A program made the position numbers and the translations under genes. Shown here piece after piece: positions 6,700 through 11,799 of a stretch of DNA of 11,799 nt. Each line of letters starts with the position of its first letter. Positions within the stretch are counted from its first letter, which is position 1. The notes beneath the pieces are model-generated. The model did not search any database. It was not told the origin of the DNA and was given only the letters and a program-made list of their open reading frames with translations. Source of the stretch: JBEKHI01 sp050012355 (lineage in GTDB: Bacteria; Actinomycetota; Actinomycetes; Streptosporangiales; Streptosporangiaceae); NCBI GenBank assembly GCA_050012355.1, contig JBEKHI010000266.1:1-11799 (forward strand). Direction: 5' to 3'.

Positions 6700-7274
6700 C
6701 CGGCGCGCCGGGCACAGACCCGGCTGGGTCCGATGCGCGACTCGCCCTGTCATCGTTCCCCGAGTTCTACCGGCAGTCCTGGCCGCGCCTTGTCCGCTGC
6801 CTGATCGCGCAAGCCACCGACACTCACTGGGCTGAGGACGTCGCTCAAGACGCGATGCTCGCCGCGATGGAGAAGTGGGATCAGCTCCTTACGTACGACC
6901 GGCCGGATGCGTGGCTGTTCAAGGTCGCTATCCGCCGTCTGCGGCGGATGGAGGCTCAGGGCCGTGAGCGGTGCCTGCTTCCCGACGAGGAATCCGCCGT
7001 CGGGGACCTCGGCGTGGCGGCGGCGATCGATAGCTGGGTGGGAGATCACATCGACCTCATCGCCGCGATACGTTCGCTGCCTCGCAGGCAAGCTGAGGTG
7101 ATCGTCGTGCACAGCCTCGCCGACTACACACTTGCCGAGACCGCCGAAATTCTCGGCATGTGCGAGGCCACCGCGAAGACTCACCTGAGGCGAGCCCGCG
7201 AGCGCCTTCAGGACCTGCTGCACGAGGACCTCGCACCCGGCCTCCCCGCGCCTTCAAGGAGGATGCCAACATGA
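6696..7274 (+). CDS. ECF-type RNA polymerase sigma factor
   Basis: A 192-residue sigma-70 family member with only regions 2 and 4. Region 2 (about 21-85) starts FPEFYRQSWPRLVRCLIAQA, with WAEDVAQDAMLAAMEKW and DRPDAWLFKVAIRRLRR. Region 4 (about 119-175) contains IRSLPRRQAEVIVVHSLADY and LAETAEILGMCEATAKTHLRRARERL, a clear helix-turn-helix. There is no extra C-terminal domain. It starts with GTG overlapping the stop of the 85-aa gene, and its own stop overlaps the next ATG. It directs polymerase to a small set of promoters, probably including its own. Two neighbours in tight coupling suggest control by a partner protein, most likely the zinc-finger protein downstream. Confidence 0.92.
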   Translation: MTGAPGTDPAGSDARLALSSFPEFYRQSWPRLVRCLIAQATDTHWAEDVAQDAMLAAMEKWDQLLTYDRPDAWLFKVAIRRLRRMEAQGRERCLLPDEESAVGDLGVAAAIDSWVGDHIDLIAAIRSLPRRQAEVIVVHSLADYTLAETAEILGMCEATAKTHLRRARERLQDLLHEDLAPGLPAPSRRMPT

Positions 7275-7984
7275 CGATGGACGACCGTCTCGCGACCGCG
7301 GCAGCGAGCATTTCGGCGATGCCCGCCGCCGAGACCGAGCGGCGGCTGGATGAGCTGCAAGAGCGTCGCCGCATTCGTACCCGAAGTGACGCCGCACGGC
7401 ACGCGGCTGAGCTGGACGAGTCGGAACTTGACTGGGCGGCTTATGAGCTTGCCCGGCACCACGACGACGCTGGTGACCTGGCCGCCGCGGCGCGCTGGTA
7501 CCGGCTGTGCGCGTCGGCGGACCTCGGGGACGCGGCCCTGCGGCTCGCGCGAGTCCTTGACCGGCGTGCTGGTCAGCGAGTGGCCAGCCCCGGCGACAGC
7601 CCCGTCGCGTCACAACGTGACGAGCTCGCGCTGGTATCTGACGCCGCCCGCTGGTACATCGAGGCTTACGGCGCTGGCCACGTGGAGGCTGCGGAGGAAC
7701 TGGACGGGATGATCAGCCGTCACGACATCCGCCGTCGCCGCGACCTTCATGATCATCCCGTCAGGCCACACCCCGCACCGCAGGCATGTCCGCGCGGCGG
7801 CCTGGACACGATCATCGAGACGCAAGACCTAGTCGAGGCGACGAAGCACTTCAAGCACTGCATCGCCTGCCAGCGAGAATTCGTGAGTCGTGGCGGCATT
7901 CTGCCGAACCCCGCCCAGCAAACCTCCAGGGAGGAACTCGGGGCCTCGGACAGCAGCGCGGGGGCTGGTGCCCGCCGCCACTGA
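7271..7984 (+). CDS. Sel1/TPR-like protein with C-terminal HxxxCxxC zinc-finger motif; candidate anti-sigma factor
   Basis: A 237-residue protein. The ATG overlaps the sigma stop (ATGA) and has AAGGAGG 8 nt upstream, so this start is firm. Residues 54-97 (AAYELARHHDDAGDLAAAARWY, then GDAALRLARVL) and 124-147 (DAARWYIEAYGAGHVEAAEEL) look like two Sel1/TPR-type helical hairpins. Near the C terminus, TKHFKHCIACQREF gives H193-x3-C197-x2-C200, the signature of zinc-binding anti-sigma (ZAS) factors. C173 or H167, 20-26 residues earlier, could be the further ligand seen in that class. ZAS domains are normally N-terminal, so this order is unusual. No membrane segment, so it would be cytoplasmic. A role in binding and inhibiting the adjacent sigma factor is inference. 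Confidence 0.75.
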   Translation: MTMDDRLATAAASISAMPAAETERRLDELQERRRIRTRSDAARHAAELDESELDWAAYELARHHDDAGDLAAAARWYRLCASADLGDAALRLARVLDRRAGQRVASPGDSPVASQRDELALVSDAARWYIEAYGAGHVEAAEELDGMISRHDIRRRRDLHDHPVRPHPAPQACPRGGLDTIIETQDLVEATKHFKHCIACQREFVSRGGILPNPAQQTSREELGASDSSAGAGARRH

Positions 7985-7989
7985 GTCCA

Positions 7990-9117
7990 CTACGGTTCTT
8001 CGTGTACCAGCACGCCGCGGACGTTGCGGCCGGCGAGCATGTCGCGGTAACCCTGGTTGATGTCGTCGAGGCGATACCGGTTGGTGATGAGCTCGTCGAG
8101 CTTGAGCTTGCCCGCACGGTACATCTCGAGCATGCGCGGGATGTCGTCGAACGGGTTCCCGCCGCCGAAGAGCGCGCCTTGCAGCCGCTTTTCCAGCAGT
8201 GTCAGCTCGAAGGCAGGCAGCACGATCGTGTTGTCGCCGGGGCCGGACAGGCCGGTGATGACTACGGTGCCGCCCTTGCGGACGATGGCGAACGCGTCCG
8301 CTACCACCTCTCGGGTGACCTCGCCGACCGTGATGAGCGACTGGTCGGCGCCGACGCCGCTGGTCACGTCGCGGACGATCTGCTGCGCGGCGTCGGCGTC
8401 GGCGGCGGTGTGGGTGGCGCCGAGCCGGGCCGCGAGCTCGCGTTTGAAGGGCACCGGATCGACGGCGATCACGTGGCGCGCGCCGGCGATCGCCGCCGCC
8501 TGGACGGCGTTGATCCCGACTCCGCCTGTCCCGTAGACGACTGTCGTGTCACCGGGCCTGACCTGGCCCGCGTTCACCGCGGTTCCCCAGCCGGTGGGGA
8601 CTCCGCACCCGACGAGTGCCGCGGTCTCCAGCGGGATGTCGTCGTCGATCTTGACGCAGGAGTACTCGGAGAGCACCGCACGCTGCGCGAAGCTGCCGAC
8701 CAGGCACATCTGGCCGAAGTCCTCGCCGTCGGCATGGAACCGGAACGTGCCGTCCGGCAGTGAGTTCGCCGTCAGCAGCCTGCCGAGATCGCAGAGGTTG
8801 GTCATGCCACGGGCGCAGAACCGGCAGTGCCCGCAGACCGGGAGGAAGGAGCAGACGATGTGGTCACCAGGGTGGACCCGGGTGACACCCTCGCCGGTCT
8901 CCTCAACGACGCCCGCTCCCTCGTGGCCGCCCACGATCGGGTAGCGGACGGGGATGTCACCGGTGCGGAGATGATGGTCTGAGTGACAAAGGCCCGAGGC
9001 AGCGAACCGGACAAGGACCTCGCCCGCCCGCGGCGGGTCCAGCTCGAGTTCGGTAACCTCCCAGTCCTTGCCGACACCTGTGAGCACGGCAGCGGTTGTC
9101 TTCACGCGAACCATCAT
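7990..9117 (-). CDS. NDMA-dependent (mycofactocin-type) zinc alcohol dehydrogenase
   Basis: A 375-residue medium-chain dehydrogenase/reductase. It oxidises alcohols; members of this subgroup hold a tightly bound nicotinamide cofactor and recycle electrons through mycofactocin or the artificial acceptor NDMA. Catalytic zinc ligands are C44 (SGLCHSDHH), H65-E66 (GGHEG) and C171 (GCG). The structural zinc site is C95, C98, C101 and C109. The Rossmann motif is GTGGVG (196-201) with D220 for NAD. TTAAVLTGVGKDWEV and IAVDPVPFKRE match the NDMA-type subgroup. ATGs at 9117 and 9114 both follow an AAAGG that overlaps the tetR stop; 9114 has the better spacing. It lies 6 nt after tetR, so is co-transcribed and probably repressed by it. 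No mycofactocin genes are in the window. Confidence 0.92.
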   Translation of the reverse strand: MMVRVKTTAAVLTGVGKDWEVTELELDPPRAGEVLVRFAASGLCHSDHHLRTGDIPVRYPIVGGHEGAGVVEETGEGVTRVHPGDHIVCSFLPVCGHCRFCARGMTNLCDLGRLLTANSLPDGTFRFHADGEDFGQMCLVGSFAQRAVLSEYSCVKIDDDIPLETAALVGCGVPTGWGTAVNAGQVRPGDTTVVYGTGGVGINAVQAAAIAGARHVIAVDPVPFKRELAARLGATHTAADADAAQQIVRDVTSGVGADQSLITVGEVTREVVADAFAIVRKGGTVVITGLSGPGDNTIVLPAFELTLLEKRLQGALFGGGNPFDDIPRMLEMYRAGKLKLDELITNRYRLDDINQGYRDMLAGRNVRGVLVHEEP

Positions 9118-9123
9118 GCGCCT

Positions 9124-9732
9124 TTACCCGATGCTGGGCAAAGGCGACATCGGGAGGACGAGCTCGGCGGCACGCGCCTGCAGGTCACTCAAGGCCGCAT
9201 CGGCGAAGGGCGGGAACGGTTCGTCGTCGTTCGCCTTCATCCAGCGCTCGAACGCGACGCTGAAAGCGAGCATGCTCATCTCAGCCCCCAGCCGCGCGGT
9301 AAGTTCCTCTGTGCCTCGCTCGCGCAGGGCAGCGGTGATCGACTTGATGATCCGAGCGTGCTTGAGTAGTCCCCGCTCCTGCAACTCGCTGTTCGCCGCG
9401 ACCACCAATATGCGCCGGGCGGCCGCGGCCCGCAGTTGCGGGGTCATCGCGACCTCGGCCGCCGCGAGCGCCGCCCGCAGGCATTCGGTGAGCGTCGCCC
9501 CCGGGGGCGCAGCCCGGATGCCGCCGGTGAACAGCTCGGCCAGCACGTCTTCCCCGCCGAAGAGGACCTCGCGCTTATCCGCGAAGTGCCGGAAGAACGT
9601 AGCGCGGTTCATTCCCGCGCGGTCTGCGATCTGCGCGACGGTCGTCTGTTCGTAGCCGTTCTCCACGAACAGATCCAGTGCGGCGTTTACCAGACGCTCA
9701 CGCGCATTCGGCGCCCATCTGCTCACTGTCAC
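9124..9732 (-). CDS. TetR-family transcriptional repressor
   Basis: About 202 residues. The N-terminal DNA-binding domain reads ARERLVNAALDLFVENGYEQ, then TTVAQIADRAGMNRATFFRHFADKREVLF, with the helix-turn-helix near residues 30-50. The C-terminal helical domain binds an unknown ligand. The annotated GTG is at 9732; a second GTG at 9726 follows TAGGAT by 6 nt and could be a leaderless start. Downstream, its stop overlaps the Shine-Dalgarno site of the alcohol dehydrogenase gene. Three related palindromes lie just upstream and between it and the divergent SDR gene, so it most likely represses itself, the dehydrogenase and the SDR. Confidence 0.93.
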   Translation of the reverse strand: MTVSRWAPNARERLVNAALDLFVENGYEQTTVAQIADRAGMNRATFFRHFADKREVLFGGEDVLAELFTGGIRAAPPGATLTECLRAALAAAEVAMTPQLRAAAARRILVVAANSELQERGLLKHARIIKSITAALRERGTEELTARLGAEMSMLAFSVAFERWMKANDDEPFPPFADAALSDLQARAAELVLPMSPLPSIG

Positions 9733-9738
9733 ATCCTA
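9733..9738 (-). promoter_or_regulatory. Probable -10 element of tetR
   Basis: On the minus strand TAGGAT fits the TANNNT -10 pattern and ends 6 nt before GTG 9726. That geometry is typical of actinobacterial leaderless transcripts. The matching -35 position (about 9756-9761) falls within the first palindrome, so a bound repressor would block it. Confidence 0.5.
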
Positions 9739-9741
9739 AGC

Positions 9742-9760
9742 GACGCGATCGGATCGCATC
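9742..9760. promoter_or_regulatory. TetR operator-like palindrome O1
   Basis: GACGCGATCGGATCGCATC: 8 of 9 pairs match around a central G at 9751. It lies immediately upstream of tetR and shares the right half-site ATCGCATC with O3. It overlaps the expected -35 region of tetR. Confidence 0.7.
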
Positions 9761-9769
9761 ACTTGAGAA

Positions 9770-9794
9770 GTCGATGCGACTCAGTCGCATCGAC
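9770..9794. promoter_or_regulatory. TetR operator-like palindrome O2 (25 bp, perfect)
   Basis: Arms GTCGATGCGACT and AGTCGCATCGAC are perfectly complementary around a central C at 9782. This is the strongest of the three sites and lies midway between the two divergent genes. It covers the likely -35 of the SDR promoter: GCGACT at 9776-9781, with TAGAGT at 9799-9804 after a 17-nt spacer. Confidence 0.85.
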
Positions 9795-9805
9795 GTGATA
9801 GAGTC

Positions 9806-9824
9806 AATGCGACTGAATCGCATC
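9806..9824. promoter_or_regulatory. TetR operator-like palindrome O3
   Basis: AATGCGACTGAATCGCATC: ATGCGA and TCGCAT are inverted around centre 9815, with the same half-sites as O2. Centres of O1, O2 and O3 are 31 and 33 bp apart, about three helical turns each. It lies just downstream of the likely SDR -10. Confidence 0.75.
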
Positions 9825-9890
9825 ATGTTCGGCCGCGGCGCCTGCGCCGCACATCCTCTTCACCGGCAGCACAACCAAGGGAGACCTTCT

Positions 9891-10772
9891 ATGCGCATCT
9901 TCGTCACCGGCGCTTCCGGCTGGATCGGCTCGGCCGTCGTCCCCGAACTCATAAGTGCCGGCCACCAGGTCCTCGGGCTAGCTCGCTCGGATGCCTCCGC
10001 CAGGGTCATCGCCGACATGGGCGCCGATGTCCTGCGCGGTGACCTGACCGACACCGACGTGCTGCGCGTCGGCGCCCTCGACAGCGACGGCGTCATCCAC
10101 CTCGCCTTCATCGTGCCCAGCGTGACCGAGGCCGCGACACGGACCGATGCCAAGGCCATCGAGACGTTTGTCACCAGCCTGGCCGGCTCCGGCAAGCCCC
10201 TGCTGATCTCCGGCGCAACGATCGTCACGCCCGGCCGTCCCTCGACCGAACGCGACGAGCTAATCGCCGCCGGGCCCGTCGCGGCCCGCATCAGCAACAT
10301 GCAGGCCGCCCTCGCGGCCGCCGAGCGGGACGTGCGGGCCTGCCTGGTCATGCTGCCCCGCTCGGTGCACGGCCAGGGAGAACGCCACGGCTTCATCCCC
10401 CAGCTCATCGCCATGGCCGGGGCCAAGGGCGTCGCCGGCTACATCGGCGACGGGGCCAGCCGCTGGCCGGCCGTCCACGTGAAAGACGCCGCCACCCTCT
10501 ACCGGCTGGCCGTTGAGCAGGCGCCCGCGGGCTCAGTGCTCAACGCCGTCGGCGACGAAGGCGTACCCGTCCGCGAGATCGCCGAGGCCATCGGCCGGCA
10601 CCTGAACCTGCCCGCCCGGTCCCTGCCCGCCGGGGAATACGACGGCATGCTCGTGCGCCTGCTCAGCACCGACATGCCCGCCTCCAGCACCATCACGCAG
10701 GAGCTCCTGGGCTGGAAGCCCACCCACCCCGGCCTCATCGAGGACATCGAACAGGGCCACTACTTCATCTGA
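9891..10772 (+). CDS. Atypical extended SDR, NAD(P)-dependent epimerase/dehydratase-like oxidoreductase
   Basis: A 293-residue Rossmann-fold protein. The nucleotide-binding motif GASGWIG is at residues 7-13, followed by GADVLRGDLTD and DGVIHLAFI. Later family motifs are RSVHGQGERHGFIPQLI, YIGDGASRWPAVHVKDAA and a C-terminal LGWKPTHPGLIEDIEQGHYF. There is no Tyr-x-x-x-Lys pair at the usual place (SNMQAALAA stands there), so it is an atypical SDR and the reaction cannot be named. The ATG has AAGGGAG (9877-9883) 7 nt upstream; longer in-frame starts would run through the operators and are rejected. Divergent from tetR and presumably induced with the alcohol dehydrogenase, so the two may act on the same kind of alcohol/carbonyl compound. 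Confidence 0.88.
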   Translation: MRIFVTGASGWIGSAVVPELISAGHQVLGLARSDASARVIADMGADVLRGDLTDTDVLRVGALDSDGVIHLAFIVPSVTEAATRTDAKAIETFVTSLAGSGKPLLISGATIVTPGRPSTERDELIAAGPVAARISNMQAALAAAERDVRACLVMLPRSVHGQGERHGFIPQLIAMAGAKGVAGYIGDGASRWPAVHVKDAATLYRLAVEQAPAGSVLNAVGDEGVPVREIAEAIGRHLNLPARSLPAGEYDGMLVRLLSTDMPASSTITQELLGWKPTHPGLIEDIEQGHYFI

Positions 10773-10852
10773 CGAGATCCAGGCACGGTTCCGCGAGTTG
10801 CCAAAATGGTTGCCGCCAGTTCCGCGAAGCGGTCAGCTCGCTGAGCGGCTGA

Positions 10853-11799
10853 TTATTCCGGCCGGCCCGGCGGTACGGGCGTGGTCCAGGAGCGCACCTG
10901 CCCGGTCAGGGCGGTGACATGTTCCGGGGGCGTGGTCTTGACGATGCCGTGCCCCAGGTTGAACACGAACGGCCCTGCGCTCAGGGCGCGCAGGATGCGG
11001 TCTGTCTCGGCGTGGAGCGCGGGGCCGCCGGCGACCAGGAGCTGGGGATCGAGGTTGCCCTGCACGCAGCGGCCCAGGTCGCGCTGTACCTTCCGCGCGG
11101 CCCACTTGAGGGGGACCGTCGCGTCCAGGCCGATGCAGTCCGCGCCCGTCGCCTCGGCGAAGCCGTCGTAGCCGAGCCCGGCGCCCCGGGGGAAGGCGAT
11201 GACGGGGACGTCCGGGTGCGTCGCCTTCAGCGCCGCGATGATGGCGGCGGCGGGCCTGACGCACCAACGCTCGAAGAGGGCGTCCGGGAGTATCCCGGCC
11301 CAGCTCTCGAACAGCTGGACCGCTTCCGCGCCCGCCTCGATCTGGCGCTCCAGGAACTGGGTGACGGCGGTCGTGAGCACGTCGATCAGGGGCTGGAACC
11401 CGTCGGGGTCGCTCAGCGCCCACTGCTTGACGGCGGCGTGCTCCGACGCGCCGCCGCCGCGTCCCTCGACCATGTAGGTGGCGATGGTCCACGGTGCGCC
11501 CGCATAGCCGATCAGCGCGACTTCGGGAGGCAGGGCGCGGGTGAGCTGCTGTACCGTCTCGTAGACAGGGGCCAGTTCCTCGTGGAGGCGGGAAGCGCTC
11601 AGGAAGTCCGCGATGTCGGCCGGCGAGCGGACGGGGGGCGTCAGGACCGGCCCGTCACCGGCCCGGTACTCCAGCGTCTGGCCCAGCGCGGCGGCGACCT
11701 GCGGAAGATCGGCGAAGAGAATGGCGGCATCGAGCGGGAAGCGGCGGATCGGCTGCAGGGTGACCTCGACAGCGTGCTCGGGCGAATTGCACAGCCCCA
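10853..11799 (-). CDS. hemE: Uroporphyrinogen decarboxylase, lacking its 5' end (outside window)
   Basis: It removes the four acetate carboxyls of uroporphyrinogen III to give coproporphyrinogen III in haem synthesis. The visible 314 residues start at GLCNSPEHAVEVTLQPIRRF, so about 35-40 residues are missing upstream. Motifs in order: FPLDAAILFADL (with the conserved Asp), ALIGYAGAPWTIATYMVEG, AVQLFESWAGILP, VIAFPRGAG, CVQGNLDPQLL and FVFNLGHGIVKTTPPEHV. The C terminus is complete (TAA at 10855-10853). Phrases such as FPRGAG, LLVAGGPAL and TTPPEHV look closer to proteobacterial HemE than to the actinobacterial form I know, so transfer or a second hemE copy is possible. It converges on the SDR gene across 80 bp with no clear terminator. 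Confidence 0.93.
   Translation of the reverse strand, partial: GLCNSPEHAVEVTLQPIRRFPLDAAILFADLPQVAAALGQTLEYRAGDGPVLTPPVRSPADIADFLSASRLHEELAPVYETVQQLTRALPPEVALIGYAGAPWTIATYMVEGRGGGASEHAAVKQWALSDPDGFQPLIDVLTTAVTQFLERQIEAGAEAVQLFESWAGILPDALFERWCVRPAAAIIAALKATHPDVPVIAFPRGAGLGYDGFAEATGADCIGLDATVPLKWAARKVQRDLGRCVQGNLDPQLLVAGGPALHAETDRILRALSAGPFVFNLGHGIVKTTPPEHVTALTGQVRSWTTPVPPGRPE

Noticed and set aside
7786..8763. Open frame of 325 codons on the plus strand opposite the alcohol dehydrogenase gene
   Set aside because: Its product has no family motif and lies antisense to a dehydrogenase with all zinc and cofactor motifs intact.
10773..10852. Possible bidirectional terminator between the SDR and hemE genes
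   Set aside because: Only short stems such as CCGC-GAA-GCGG and TCAG/CTGA are present, with no T-run on either strand.
1..11799. CRISPR array, insertion sequence, phage or toxin-antitoxin module
   Set aside because: No direct-repeat array, transposase, integrase or toxin-like gene was seen; the only repeat family is the palindromic pair at 406-457 and 5818-5869.

Overview
The window reads as chromosomal DNA of a high-GC actinomycete. The signs are GC-rich third codon positions, GTG starts, several ATGA/GTGA gene overlaps, a DesK/NarL-type two-component pair, a Tat-exported phospholipase C, a PMT-type GT39 membrane glycosyltransferase and an NDMA/mycofactocin-type alcohol dehydrogenase. The genus cannot be told from sequence alone.

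Layout, left to right. (1) 1-316 (-): 5' part of a GH25-fold protein. (2) 484-2267 (-): a histidine kinase and a NarL-type response regulator, overlapping by 4 nt. Upstream of the kinase, shared with the divergent next gene, lies a 26-bp near-palindrome centred on CCGCGG. A 24-bp perfect palindrome with the same centre lies inside the regulator gene. (3) 2363-5502 (+): a multi-pass GT39-like glycosyltransferase, then a secreted phospholipase C/phosphoesterase that ends at a strong intrinsic terminator. (4) 5503-6441: about 940 bp without a convincing gene. It holds the terminator and a perfect 19-bp-stem hairpin that has a diverged second copy at 406-457. Its right half is less GC-rich and probably regulatory. 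(5) 6442-7984 (+): a three-gene unit of an unrecognised 85-aa protein, an ECF sigma factor, and a Sel1/TPR-like protein with an HxxxCxxC zinc-finger motif near its C terminus. Both junctions are 4-nt stop/start overlaps, which suggests a sigma factor with its own regulators. (6) 7990-9732 (-): an NDMA-type alcohol dehydrogenase behind a TetR repressor gene. (7) 9891-10772 (+): an atypical SDR of the epimerase/dehydratase type, divergent from tetR. The intergenic region carries three related, evenly spaced palindromes, most likely TetR operators for both directions. (8) 10853-11799 (-): uroporphyrinogen decarboxylase (HemE), 5' end outside the window, with wording closer to proteobacterial than to typical actinobacterial HemE.

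I see no single large new system such as a phage-defence island or biosynthetic cluster. The observations most worth following are the repeated hairpin element, the three-operator array, the sigma factor/zinc-finger unit, and the paired CCGCGG-centred palindromes in the two-component locus.
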